Assembly: GCA_964500205.1 (NCBI GenBank)
Contig: CAZCNS010000006.1
Span: 124,001 to 188,000, forward strand
From: UBA10329 sp964500205
Lineage (GTDB): Bacteria; Bacteroidota; Bacteroidia; UBA10329
Direction of reading: 5' to 3'
Length of the DNA stretch: 64,000 nt
Shown here: positions 52,301 through 60,021 of the stretch, in pieces
Layout: each line of letters starts with the position of its first letter
Numbering within the stretch: position 1 is the stretch's first letter
Translations under genes and position numbers: made by a program
The notes under the pieces: model-generated
The model's database searches: none
What the model was told of the DNA's origin: nothing
Seen by the model: only the letters and a program-made list of their open reading frames with translations

Positions 52301-52417
52301 TACAAGTCGCTGGAACCTATGCAGACAGGGGTTTACACTTATCACATCCGCTTCCGGAAGCTGGCCGACCTCGATGGATTCAAAATCTCGGGGGCAGTGC
52401 ATCTCATTAGGGATTGA
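49385..52417 (+). CDS. Large secreted adhesin: C-type lectin, SprB repeats, PKD, gliding-motility C-terminus
   Basis: 1010 residues from 49385, chosen for its clean signal peptide (FGLAAVLFFSGKNAFAQ); 49346 is an alternative. Residues 30-190 are a C-type lectin-like domain (ASIQSQAENDAL, VVWIGGGF, WNPGEPNNNS and LWNDLVC). Then come about six SprB-type repeats, each with GGTAPY and GxYxVTVTDANGC patterns. A PKD domain (YQWNFGDGNAS) precedes the CHU_C gliding-motility domain (FTPGINGINDTFYPQ, YDRWGKLVWQT). It is exported by the type IX system and probably binds carbohydrate outside the cell. dapD follows 36 bp later. Confidence 0.9.
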   Translation: MSSKTEQLFRVFGLAAVLFFSGKNAFAQSPTCDIPLILQTFANAGYSQLNVTGQDCSLYFYNNASTSANAAQAAAQALGANLASIQSQAENDALQQGLLNAGFGGAVVWIGGGFAGAAHGPNDFTWYDGSPVNFINWNPGEPNNNSGIPGVQENCMQMVVNSGLWNDLVCGAEPCLPIVGCTGPMGTSVIEVNLCPEITVTGLGGAVCTGDQLNLSSSAQFGSTPYSFAWFIAPSPIPAATGDAYTPTVNATTTYVAGVQDVYSCGDTAMFTVIPTACGDCSAFLPPLVSSTPTTCSGSTGTATATPQGGTAPYTAVWNTLPPQNGLTAIDLPAGTYTVTITDASDCEESADIVVGTDPGTLSVTFSGLVNASCFGACDGEVEAVPQGGVGPYDFLWSDGAITEQILARCAGIYEVTVTDADGCEVTASATIGQPDTLVLNLSVINTSCPGVPNGSASVSPQGGTAPFTTDWGGVTPTGLGEGDYSVTVTDANGCAAAEDFSVAPGAGLNLQLNITDNVCFAGSAGQAALVTSNGVMPYDVVWTDAFGNVIQANPASTGLSTLTGLSAGVYNVAVQDAIGCAGAATVTITQPPIPLVLTLTPQHLRCHEGSDGEVTASQNGLAPFQYAISDIFGTPVGNAVSNNAHTFTGLSADTYFVTVVDANNCQNTDTVLLNQPELLVAEGTSTNISCFGANDGTAQITLTTGGTAPYAQTTWEPVGQSGSAAINLPQGNVTATVSDANGCEVALSFLINEPLQMRLQSSYLTDTCGLGRGTAIVNVSFGTPPYAFLWDTPNAGTAFSEPGLFEGSYTVYVTDANGCLDSAEVVVRDDLPYPTAGFSSRIEGDHVLDQEVQFINNSSGTIAYQWNFGDGNASLEEEPVHRYSAAGDYLVQLLASNGYCADTAYGYVNIDPLLRVYVPNAFTPGINGINDTFYPQGEGIEPDSYVMHIYDRWGKLVWQTGNFASRWDGRHYKSLEPMQTGVYTYHIRFRKLADLDGFKISGAVHLIRD

Positions 52418-52441
52418 ATAGTACCCCTCAGTGCTCTCGGC

Positions 52442-52449
52442 TATCTTTG
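52442..52449 (+). promoter_or_regulatory. -7 box of dapD
   Basis: TATCTTTG is a perfect match and ends 4 nt before the dapD ATG. With the usual spacing from this box to the transcription start, the message would begin at or in the start codon. Confidence 0.6.
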
Positions 52450-52453
52450 CCGC

Positions 52454-53275
52454 ATGAGCATCGAAACACTACGCCCCATCATTGAGCAGGCATGGGAAGA
52501 CCGCGCACTGCTATCGTCAACCGATACACAGCAGGCCATACGTGAGGTCGTTGCACTGCTTGACAATGGCAGCTTGCGCTGCGCAGAACCTGTCACCGGA
52601 GGCTGGCAAGTGAACGAATGGGTCAAGAAGGCTGTGATACTCTATTTCCCCATTCAGAAGATGGAGACAATTGAGCTCGGGCCGTTCGAGTTCCATGATA
52701 AGATTGCCCTCAAGCGCGACCATGCCGCCAACGGTGTGCGCGTGGTGCCTCATGCCATTGCCCGCTACGGTTCTTTTTTGGAAAAGGGAGTGGTGATGAT
52801 GCCCTCGTACGTGAATATCGGGGCGTATGTTGGGTCGGGAACGATGGTGGATACGTGGGCAACGGTAGGCTCTTGCGCTCAGATCGGAAGCAATGTACAC
52901 CTCAGTGGCGGTGTGGGCATCGGTGGGGTGCTCGAACCTGTGCAGGCCGCACCAGTGATCATTGAAGACGATGCTTTCATCGGTTCGCGCTGTATCGTGG
53001 TGGAAGGCGTACGTGTGGGCCGAGAGGCTGTGCTGGGTGCCAATGTGGTGCTCACTATGAGCACTCGCATCATTGATGTGACAGGCGAACAGCCAGTGGA
53101 GATGAAAGGCTATGTGCCGCCCCGATCGGTGGTAATACCGGGCTCTTACCCGAAGGAATTCCCAGCCGGAACGTACAACGTGCCCTGCGCCCTTATCATC
53201 GGCAGACGAAAGGAGAGCACTGACCGCAAAACCTCGCTCAACAGCGCATTGCGCGACTACGCTGTAGCCGTGTGA
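52454..53275 (+). CDS. dapD: Tetrahydrodipicolinate N-succinyltransferase
   Basis: 273 residues, full length. It makes N-succinyl-2-amino-6-ketopimelate in lysine and diaminopimelate synthesis. The left-handed beta-helix hexapeptide stretch is clear (VNIGAYVGSGTMVDTWATVG, VGIGGVLEPVQAAPVIIEDD, IGSRCIVVEGVRVG), and the N-terminal region (PFEFHDKIALKRDHAANGVR) is typical. Its stop overlaps the next gene start (TGATG). Other dap genes are not in the window. Confidence 0.96.
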   Translation: MSIETLRPIIEQAWEDRALLSSTDTQQAIREVVALLDNGSLRCAEPVTGGWQVNEWVKKAVILYFPIQKMETIELGPFEFHDKIALKRDHAANGVRVVPHAIARYGSFLEKGVVMMPSYVNIGAYVGSGTMVDTWATVGSCAQIGSNVHLSGGVGIGGVLEPVQAAPVIIEDDAFIGSRCIVVEGVRVGREAVLGANVVLTMSTRIIDVTGEQPVEMKGYVPPRSVVIPGSYPKEFPAGTYNVPCALIIGRRKESTDRKTSLNSALRDYAVAV

Positions 53276-54267
53276 TGGAACGCGTTCTGGTCATCCAGAC
53301 CGCATTTCTCGGTGATGCCATTCTTGGCACCGCCCTCTTGGAACGCATTCATGCCGACCACCCTGACGCTGTCATCGACTACCTTGTCCGCAAGGGCAAC
53401 GAGCACCTCTTTACCGGGCATCCCTTTATCCGAGAGACGCTCACGTTCGACAAGTCGCGCAAGTTCCTCGAACTTCTGAGACTGCTGAAGGTCATCCGCT
53501 CCAGGCGTTACGAGGCGGTCATCAACGCGCAGCGTTTTGCCTCCAGCGGACTGCTCACGGGCTTTTCGGGTGCAAAGCGGAGGGTAGGCTACGTTCAGAA
53601 CCCGCTTTCTTTTCTTTTTACGGATAATATTTCTCATCGCCTCTCCTCTGGCCATGTTGACAGCGGCCATGAGACTGAGCGGCTGCTCGACCTCTACCGA
53701 CCGTTCGGCTTGACTGTCCGGTCGCTGCCAAGGCTCTACCCGACCACTGGGGATATGGAGGCGGTCTCAAACTATGCCGGGACCACTTACATTACCGTGG
53801 CACCCGCAAGCGTGTGGTTCACCAAGCAATGGCCGGAGGAAAAGTGGGCGGAGTTCATCGCTCAAGTGCCGAAGGGAATTCAGATTCACCTGATCGGTGG
53901 GCCTGGCGATATTGCGCTTTGCCAACGCATCGCGCAGCAGAGCGGGAGGGAGGTTCATCTTCAATGCGGCAGGCTCTCCCTGTTGCAGACCGCAGCCTTG
54001 ATGCGGGGGGCGGTGATGAACTACGCGAACGACTCCGCACCTGTACACATGGCATCAGCAGTCGGGGCAAAGGTCTGTGCGGTGTTCTGCAGCACCGTGC
54101 CTCAGTTCGGTTTTACTCCGCTAACGGAAGGTTCGCAAGTGGTCGAGACCAAGGAGTGTTTGGACTGCCGTCCCTGTGGCCTTCACGGTCACAGTGCATG
54201 CCCAAAAGGGCACTTTAAGTGTGCGGACATTGAAGTGGAACGATTGATGATTCCTCTTAGTTCGTGA
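53275..54267 (+). CDS. Glycosyltransferase family 9 (heptosyltransferase-like)
   Basis: 330 residues. GT9 features: VIQTAFLGDAILGTALLERI at the start, VINAQRFASSGLLTGFSGAK, and the C-terminal NDSAPVHMASAVGAKVCAVF with the substrate-binding pattern. The family adds heptose or other sugars to the lipopolysaccharide core. A late cysteine-rich tail (CLDCRPCGLHGHSACPKGHF) is common in Bacteroidota members. Start set by the TGATG overlap with dapD. It ends 8 bp before the convergent rnz gene. Confidence 0.9.
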   Translation: MERVLVIQTAFLGDAILGTALLERIHADHPDAVIDYLVRKGNEHLFTGHPFIRETLTFDKSRKFLELLRLLKVIRSRRYEAVINAQRFASSGLLTGFSGAKRRVGYVQNPLSFLFTDNISHRLSSGHVDSGHETERLLDLYRPFGLTVRSLPRLYPTTGDMEAVSNYAGTTYITVAPASVWFTKQWPEEKWAEFIAQVPKGIQIHLIGGPGDIALCQRIAQQSGREVHLQCGRLSLLQTAALMRGAVMNYANDSAPVHMASAVGAKVCAVFCSTVPQFGFTPLTEGSQVVETKECLDCRPCGLHGHSACPKGHFKCADIEVERLMIPLSS

Positions 54268-54275
54268 ATTGACTG

Positions 54276-55184
54276 TCATCCAATTTCAACAACCAGCCCG
54301 TCACGTGCTGCGAATGTCTCTGGGAAAACAGTTCTCGCCTCACGTTCCAGCATTACGATGTCTTGGTAGCGTGATGAGAAATGCCCGATCATCAGTTGTT
54401 TGGAGCGGGTGGTTTCCGCAATCTGTGCGGCCTGCACGGTGGTGCTGTGATTCGTGGCCTCCGCCCTGTCAGCCAGGTCGTGCATGAAGGTGGCCTCGTG
54501 GTAAAGGAGGTCAGCATCATGTGCCATCTGCGGCAATTTCATGGGCAGGGTATCGGTGCAGTGTACATATTTCAATTGAGGGGGCGCGGGTTCCGTGACA
54601 TCTGCGGAGCGTATCAAGCAACCATGCTCGTCTTCGATGTCCTTGCCTTCTTTCAATGATTTGAGCATCGGCCCCCGAAGGCCCAATTCCTCGATTCGCT
54701 CTTTTATGAGCTTACGCATCTTGGGAGGCTCGGTGAAAACGTAGCCGAAACAGGGCATGCCATGGCTCAAAGGGAATGTCCTCACCTGTATTTGGCGGTC
54801 CTCATAGATGTGGTCTTGAGCAAGCCCACCTTCTAAAGAAGTGAATACGATGGCGAAGGGTAGCTCACCGTCCTGTCTGCTCACCATAGTATCTATCAGA
54901 TGCCGCAAGTTCTCGGGGGCGATGATGTGGAGTTCCTTTTTCCTGCCCATGAGTTGCAGCGTCCAAAGTAGACCGAACAGACCGAGAAAGTGATCACCGT
55001 GCAGGTGTGTGATGAAGATCGCGCGCAGCCTTCCCAGCGGGAGTTTCAGGTTGCGCAACTGAAGCTGTGTCCCTTCACCGCAGTCGATCAGGTAATCGTT
55101 GGAAGCGGTTTGAAGCAGGAATGCCGGAGGATTGCGGTCAGGGGCTGGCAGTGCAGAACCGGAACCGAGCACAGTAAGTCGCAT
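54276..55184 (-). CDS. rnz: Ribonuclease Z
   Basis: 302 residues. It trims the 3' ends of tRNA precursors; this matters here because the tRNA in the window does not encode CCA. The metallo-beta-lactamase motif is FITHLHGDHFLGLFG, with GSGSALPAPDRNP at the start and the long exosite-like arm. Other ligands: YHEATFMHDL and IGHFSSRYQD. Confidence 0.95.
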   Translation of the reverse strand: MRLTVLGSGSALPAPDRNPPAFLLQTASNDYLIDCGEGTQLQLRNLKLPLGRLRAIFITHLHGDHFLGLFGLLWTLQLMGRKKELHIIAPENLRHLIDTMVSRQDGELPFAIVFTSLEGGLAQDHIYEDRQIQVRTFPLSHGMPCFGYVFTEPPKMRKLIKERIEELGLRGPMLKSLKEGKDIEDEHGCLIRSADVTEPAPPQLKYVHCTDTLPMKLPQMAHDADLLYHEATFMHDLADRAEATNHSTTVQAAQIAETTRSKQLMIGHFSSRYQDIVMLEREARTVFPETFAARDGLVVEIG

Positions 55185-55210
55185 TGGTCAAAACTATCGA
55201 GCGGTAACTA

Positions 55211-55251
55211 CAAAAAGAAATCCCTTTCCATCAGCTGACGGAAAGGGATTT
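55211..55251 (-). terminator. rplS terminator
   Basis: A perfect 12-bp stem AAATCCCTTTCC/GGAAAGGGATTT on the minus strand, 10-nt loop, then CTTTTTG. It lies 22 bp after the rplS stop, before rnz. Confidence 0.85.
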
Positions 55252-55273
55252 GAGATACTCCATGAAGGAGTTC

Positions 55274-55627
55274 TTATTTCATACGCTTCTCCTTAATGCG
55301 GGCCTTCTTACCAGTAAGGGCACGGAGATAGAAGATACGTGCTCTGCGCACTACCCCGTGCTTGTTCACCTCAATGCTGGTGATGCTCGGGTTGCTGAAA
55401 GAGAAGATACGCTCCACGCCAACCCCACCGCTGATCTTGCGAACGGTGAAAGTCTCAGTGGCACCGCTGCCGCTGCGCTGAAGCACTACGCCTTGGAATT
55501 TCTGCGGGCGCGTCTTAGCACCTTCTGTGATGAGGTATTCCACGGTGATCGTGTCACCGCTCTTGAACTCGGGATGCTCAATTCGCTTGTTGAATCCCTC
55601 CTTGATTTTATTGATGAGCGCGTCCAT
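55274..55627 (-). CDS. rplS: 50S ribosomal protein L19
   Basis: 117 residues, full length for L19, which contacts the subunit interface. Typical stretches: PEFKSGDTITVEYLITEGAK, QKFQGVVLQRSGSG, TFTVRKISGGVGVERIFSF and the end RRARIFYLRALTGKKARIKE. It is transcribed alone from a box at 55669 and ended by a strong terminator. The upstream leader has a CCCG-TTTT-CGGG hairpin. Confidence 0.97.
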   Translation of the reverse strand: MDALINKIKEGFNKRIEHPEFKSGDTITVEYLITEGAKTRPQKFQGVVLQRSGSGATETFTVRKISGGVGVERIFSFSNPSITSIEVNKHGVVRRARIFYLRALTGKKARIKEKRMK

Positions 55628-55668
55628 GTGCTTTGCTGTTCAGTTGTTCAGTCCCGAAAACGGGAGCG

Positions 55669-55676
55669 CAAAAGTA
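55669..55676 (-). promoter_or_regulatory. -7 box of rplS
   Basis: Reads TACTTTTG on the minus strand, exact consensus, with a TTG 17 nt upstream (55694-55696) as a -33 candidate. The leader would be about 35-40 nt. Confidence 0.6.
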
Positions 55677-55725
55677 GTTTTTTTCAGTGATGACAATGCT
55701 GGGCGGAGAAAAATAATGCTCCCGC

Positions 55726-56424
55726 TCAAGATGCACACTTTCTGTTCACATGAACACAAGTGCCGTATGCCAGAAGGAACTGCCCGCTCAGGTAAAGGCT
55801 CATGTTCAGCACTTGGTCGTGTTGGAAGTCCGCCACGAACTTGTTCCAAGCGATCACACAGTCAGAAAGAATGAACAGAATGGCTCCGACCGTGATGATG
55901 ATGCCGTCATTCTTCGGAACATGTCCGATACGAAGTGCCGCAATGATGCCCATAGCCGAGATGACAAGCGTATAAGCCAAAACCGGTGCGAGCATCTCAC
56001 CGAGTCCATCTTTCATCATAAAGAAGAAAACGCCAGTAAAGGCAAGGAATGCGGCTGCCACCAAACCGGAACGGGTCGGGTTCAGAGGTTTTCCAGACGC
56101 TTGGATGCTCTTGTAAAAGGCCAATGAATAGCCGATGTGCGCGATTAGGAAAAAGGACAGCCCGGCAATGAAGTAAGTCGGGTTGTCGCGGTCGAGCATC
56201 AGGGCGATGTCACCGAGCCACGATAGCAGCAGACCGAACTGCATGAGGCGGTAGAACCCGCTCTTGCGGTCACTCACCGTCTTGGCCAGCATAACAATGA
56301 GCAAAGGCATGAACATCGGCTTGACGATCAGGTGCATGGTGTCCCATCCGTAGAACAGGATGGTGAGATGCAGCAGTGTCAGCCCGAAGTAGGCGAGGCC
56401 CCAAGGGCGGATGTCAGTGGTCAT
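55726..56424 (-). CDS. YhhN/TMEM86-family lysoplasmalogenase-like protein
   Basis: 232 residues with about eight hydrophobic segments. The family motifs are visible: the KPMFMPLLIVMLAK start and LLSWLGDIALMLDRDN, followed by FIAGLSFFLIAHIGYSLAFY. TMEM86B in mammals cleaves the vinyl-ether bond of lysoplasmalogens. It begins 1 bp after the stop of a sterol-desaturase-family gene related to alkylglycerol monooxygenase, so the two may act together on ether lipids. Confidence 0.85.
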   Translation of the reverse strand: MTTDIRPWGLAYFGLTLLHLTILFYGWDTMHLIVKPMFMPLLIVMLAKTVSDRKSGFYRLMQFGLLLSWLGDIALMLDRDNPTYFIAGLSFFLIAHIGYSLAFYKSIQASGKPLNPTRSGLVAAAFLAFTGVFFFMMKDGLGEMLAPVLAYTLVISAMGIIAALRIGHVPKNDGIIITVGAILFILSDCVIAWNKFVADFQHDQVLNMSLYLSGQFLLAYGTCVHVNRKCAS

Positions 56425-56425
56425 G

Positions 56426-57673
56426 TCAGACGGTGATAGAGGGGGAAGGACGGCTTTTATTCACTCGCAAAGAACGCGATACACGAGAGAACCAGAAGAA
56501 GTTGACCACCGTGAAGATGCCACCGTAGCGCAACATCATCTCAAAATGAGGGCTTTCAGAGAAAAGCAGCAGCAGGATCAGCGTCAGCAGGATGCGGGCA
56601 TACTCGGTTGGGATGACCCAAGGGCGGTTCTCGAACATGCCTCCGATGGTGGTCAGTCCGATTAGCACATAGATGCCAGCGGCCAGCATCTGCGGAAATG
56701 AGAGCGAAGCCTCAAAGAACAGCAGTGAAGTGGCGATGCTCAAGTGTGCGATGAACATCAGCAGCGCATAAAGATGATGTTCGCGACTGTGGTCATCATC
56801 ATACTTCACGTAGCGGGCCGCATCCTGTTCCTTGGGCCATTGTCTTCCGCCCAGATAGTCGGGTCGCCATCCAGGGGGCTTGAGAAACACACGCACCTTA
56901 TCACTGATGCCTTTGCATTGTACGGCAAGTTCCCAAAGGTCTTTCCAGTAGTGAAGATTGGCCCAAACGGGGTTCCAGCTGTTCAGTGGTGTGGTGATGC
57001 CATACACGACCTTGTCTTCCTCTTTCTGAAAAGTGCCGAACATGCGGTCCCAGATGATCAGCGATCCCGCATGGTTTCGGTCGATGTATTTCGGATTGCT
57101 ACCGTGATGAACGCGGTGATGCGATGGCGTGTTGAACACCCATTCGAGCGGACCCATGGTGCCGATGGCCTGTGTGTGTATCCAGAATTGATAAAGTGTG
57201 TTGAAGGCACTCATGGTGAGAAACATCATCGGCTCGAAGCCCAGCAGGGCCAGCGGCAGGTAAAATGCCCACGAGAAACTACTCTGCAACCACGATTGCC
57301 GCAGTGCCACAGAGAGGTTGTAGTCCTCGCTCTGGTGATGCACCACGTGAGCAGCCCAAAGGGCGTTGACCTCATGACTCATGCGATGGAACCAGTAGTA
57401 GCAGAAGTCCACCCCCAGAAAGAGCAGTACCCAGTTGAGCAGAGTACTTTCAATGGAGAGGAAACGATGGTTCTCGTAGAGAAAAAGATAGCCGAAAAAG
57501 AGGGCTGTTTTGAGGAAGATGCCCGTCACCTGCTGACCTACACCGAGGCTGATGTTGGTCAGGGCATCATTGAAACGATAAAGTTTCCTGTCTTTCCAAA
57601 GAGAGAAAGCCAACTCGATACCTATCAGGATGAAGAATGCCGGAATGGCGAGTGCGATGTAGTTCACTTCCAT
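56426..57673 (-). CDS. Sterol desaturase/fatty acid hydroxylase family (AGMO-like) membrane protein
   Basis: 415 residues. The eight-histidine di-iron pattern can be seen: FYWFHRMSHEVN, AAHVVHHQSEDYN and TPSHHRVHHGSNPKY followed by DRNHAG. Several membrane helices flank these, and the long C-terminal half with extra helices is characteristic of the alkylglycerol monooxygenase (TMEM195) branch rather than short fatty acid hydroxylases. AGMO cleaves ether lipids with tetrahydrobiopterin; in bacteria the cofactor and substrate are not proven. The lysoplasmalogenase-like gene follows immediately. Confidence 0.88.
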   Translation of the reverse strand: MEVNYIALAIPAFFILIGIELAFSLWKDRKLYRFNDALTNISLGVGQQVTGIFLKTALFFGYLFLYENHRFLSIESTLLNWVLLFLGVDFCYYWFHRMSHEVNALWAAHVVHHQSEDYNLSVALRQSWLQSSFSWAFYLPLALLGFEPMMFLTMSAFNTLYQFWIHTQAIGTMGPLEWVFNTPSHHRVHHGSNPKYIDRNHAGSLIIWDRMFGTFQKEEDKVVYGITTPLNSWNPVWANLHYWKDLWELAVQCKGISDKVRVFLKPPGWRPDYLGGRQWPKEQDAARYVKYDDDHSREHHLYALLMFIAHLSIATSLLFFEASLSFPQMLAAGIYVLIGLTTIGGMFENRPWVIPTEYARILLTLILLLLFSESPHFEMMLRYGGIFTVVNFFWFSRVSRSLRVNKSRPSPSITV

Positions 57674-57768
57674 TGCGCTAAAGTAATTTATGGAAACGGG
57701 TTGAAAATAGTGTAAAACACTGTTGACATCCGACTGTCGCGCGTGTTCAGCTTCACAATCGGGCCGTT

Positions 57769-57776
57769 TACATTTG
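57769..57776 (+). promoter_or_regulatory. -7 box of the exonuclease/GIY-YIG gene
   Basis: TACATTTG, exact consensus, ends 4 nt before the ATG at 57781, another candidate leaderless gene. Confidence 0.55.
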
Positions 57777-57780
57777 GGCG

Positions 57781-59241
57781 ATGGCCGAAAAGCAGTCTGA
57801 GGTGCAGTTGTCTATACCTGTGGCGGAGTTCGCCATTATTGATGTGGAGACCACTGGCACCATTCATGACGGCAAGATCACAGAGATAGCCATCATCATC
57901 CATGACGGCACGCGGGAACTGGAGCGGTTCACCACGCTGCTCAATCCCTGCCGCAGGATAGATCCTTATGTGGTGCGACTTACCGGCATCACAGACAGGA
58001 TGGTGGCCACAGCACCGCTGTTCGAGGAACATGCCGAGCGCATCATGGAGCTGACCCGCAACAGGATCTTCGTGGGCCACAATGTCTCCTTCGACTATGC
58101 GTTTGTCAAGATGGAGTTCAGGCAGCTCGGCATTGAATTCACCCGCGAGACGCTTGACACTATCGACATCTGCCGCAGGATCATCCCCGATCTGCCGTCC
58201 TACAGCCTCAAGAAACTATGTGTATCCGTTGGTATCCCGATGGACAAGCACCACCGTGCGCTCGGTGACACGGAGGCTACAGCCCTGCTTTTTCACAAGC
58301 TTTATGTCAAGGACATGAAGACGGTCTTCAGCCGTGTGAAGCCCGACATCCCCAATGTGAACATCCCGTCCAATCTGCCGCCATCGCAGTTGGAGGGCAT
58401 ACCTGACAGTGCTGGGGTCTATTACTTCCATGATGGTGATGACCAGATACTGTACATCGGCAAGAGCATTGACCTCAGAAAGCGGATTCTAAGCCATTTT
58501 CATCCCAAGGAAAAGAAGAAGTGGGCAGAGCTCTGGCGAAACATACATTCCATCTCGTACGAGGAGACCGGAAGTGAACTTGTGGCTCTGCTCCTCGAAT
58601 CGCACGAGATCAAAAGGCAGCAGCCTCGCCTCAATGCGCTTCTTAAAAGTGTCCAGTCACTGCCTTACAGCATCTATGCCGATAAGGACGGGCGCGGATA
58701 TATCACTTTCTCCCTTCGCAGAAGAACCACGATGGCAGAGAGCATTGTCGATGTGCGGGGCTACAAACAGGGCGAGCGGCTGCTGATAAACACGGCCGAG
58801 CGGTTCAGGCTGTGTCGCTGTCTGCTGGGCATTCAGCGTCTCAAGGGCAATTGTTTCCATCATCAGATCAAGGAATGCGATGGTGCGGCCATGGGGCTTG
58901 AGGATGCGGAGACCTACAATGCCCGCGCACTGAAGGCACAGCATCAACTCGGATTCGAGCTTGAGAACATGTTGCTGGTGCTTGCCGGACGCCATTCGGA
59001 TGAATACTCCGTAGTTCAGATCGAGAACGGACGCTATATCGGCTACGGATACCTCGCGCGCGAGGAGGCCAACGCGCCCCTGGACGAAGTGTTGGAGGCC
59101 GTGCGACCGCAGGAGGACAACCCTGACGCACAGCGCATCATCCGAGCATTTCTCAGCGGCAGCAAGCAGGGGAGACGATTGCCCTACACCATCGGGGATG
59201 ATGGTAGGCGCGCATATCAACAGGTGAGGTCGTTCAGTTGA
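57781..59241 (+). CDS. DnaQ-like exonuclease fused to a GIY-YIG nuclease (Cho/UvrC-like)
   Basis: 486 residues. The N-terminal 170 residues are a DEDDh 3'-5' exonuclease: FAIIDVETTG, GHNVSFDYAFVK and HRALGDTEATA. Next comes a GIY-YIG domain (GVYYFHDGDDQILYIGKSIDL then RKRILSHF), with YEETGSELVALLLESHEIKR typical of UvrC and Cho. The remaining 200 residues resemble the Cho/UvrC C-terminal extension. Such fusions are known in several phyla as an alternative nucleotide-excision incision enzyme. uvrA, its likely pathway partner, is at 3638. Confidence 0.9.
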   Translation: MAEKQSEVQLSIPVAEFAIIDVETTGTIHDGKITEIAIIIHDGTRELERFTTLLNPCRRIDPYVVRLTGITDRMVATAPLFEEHAERIMELTRNRIFVGHNVSFDYAFVKMEFRQLGIEFTRETLDTIDICRRIIPDLPSYSLKKLCVSVGIPMDKHHRALGDTEATALLFHKLYVKDMKTVFSRVKPDIPNVNIPSNLPPSQLEGIPDSAGVYYFHDGDDQILYIGKSIDLRKRILSHFHPKEKKKWAELWRNIHSISYEETGSELVALLLESHEIKRQQPRLNALLKSVQSLPYSIYADKDGRGYITFSLRRRTTMAESIVDVRGYKQGERLLINTAERFRLCRCLLGIQRLKGNCFHHQIKECDGAAMGLEDAETYNARALKAQHQLGFELENMLLVLAGRHSDEYSVVQIENGRYIGYGYLAREEANAPLDEVLEAVRPQEDNPDAQRIIRAFLSGSKQGRRLPYTIGDDGRRAYQQVRSFS

Positions 59242-59266
59242 ACCCGACAAGGCCATGCCGAGGTGC

Positions 59267-59274
59267 TACTTTTG
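59267..59274 (+). promoter_or_regulatory. -7 box upstream of grpE
   Basis: TACTTTTG, exact consensus, about 90 nt before the grpE start. A second promoter-like element is found closer, at 59321. Confidence 0.45.
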
Positions 59275-59320
59275 CAGCCGCTTTCCCGCAATGGCTGACA
59301 ATTTGTCCACCGAGACTGCA

Positions 59321-59336
59321 TGGCAGGGAGTTTGAA
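59321..59336 (+). promoter_or_regulatory. Candidate chaperone promoter upstream of grpE
   Basis: TGGCAGGGAGTTTGAA resembles the element before dnaK (11133) in both spacing and sequence, with GG and GA ten bases apart. A perfect palindrome GACAATTTGTC lies 13 nt upstream (59297-59307). It would give a leader of about 20 nt before the ATG at 59365. Confidence 0.35.
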
Positions 59337-59364
59337 TACCGGCCGCAATCACATTATCACTACA

Positions 59365-59955
59365 ATGAGCGACAAGGAAAAAGATAACGCAACAGAGCAC
59401 AACGAGGATGCGCTGAATGATAACACCACTGCAACCTCCGAGCAGGTGGGCACAGCGTCTGCCGAAACAGCCGACAGCAACGTTGAAATCAACGAGGGCG
59501 AGACCGATCCCCTGACAACCTTGCAGTCCAAGTATGATGAGCTGAATGACAAGTACCTCAGGCTATACTCTGATTTCGATAATTTCCGGAGGCGCACCGC
59601 CAAAGAACGCATCGAGCTGCTCAAGACCGGGGGCGAGGATGTGCTGAAGGCCATGCTGCCGGTGATAGATGATTTTGAACGTGCGCTCAAGAACATGGAC
59701 GCGGCCAAGGACGTGTCGAGTGTCAGGGAGGGTGTCGACCTCATTTACAGCAAGATGACCAAGGAGCTTGGCAATAAGGGACTGAAGACCATGGACTGCA
59801 TCGGCCAGCCTTTCGACCCCGATTTTCATGAGGCACTGACGCAGATACCTGCACCGTCAGACGACATGAAGAACAAGGTTGTGGATGAGATGGAGAAGGG
59901 GTATTTCCTCCATGACAAGGTGATCCGCTTCGCAAAAGTGGTCGTAGGAAGCTGA
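59365..59955 (+). CDS. grpE: Nucleotide exchange factor GrpE
   Basis: 196 residues from 59365, preferred over the in-frame 59320 because the acidic disordered N-terminus (SDKEKDNATEHNEDA) starts there. GrpE exchanges ADP on DnaK. The coiled-coil (LQSKYDELNDKYLRLYSDF) and FDNFRRRTAKER precede the head domain with LLPVIDDFERAL-type MLPVIDDFERAL and the end VIRFAKVVVG. dnaJ follows 66 bp later. Confidence 0.95.
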   Translation: MSDKEKDNATEHNEDALNDNTTATSEQVGTASAETADSNVEINEGETDPLTTLQSKYDELNDKYLRLYSDFDNFRRRTAKERIELLKTGGEDVLKAMLPVIDDFERALKNMDAAKDVSSVREGVDLIYSKMTKELGNKGLKTMDCIGQPFDPDFHEALTQIPAPSDDMKNKVVDEMEKGYFLHDKVIRFAKVVVGS

Positions 59956-60021
59956 ATCTCCCGCTACATCATCCTGAACAAACGCACAAGCAAAGGTTCA
60001 TAGCCGAACCGACATTGAATT

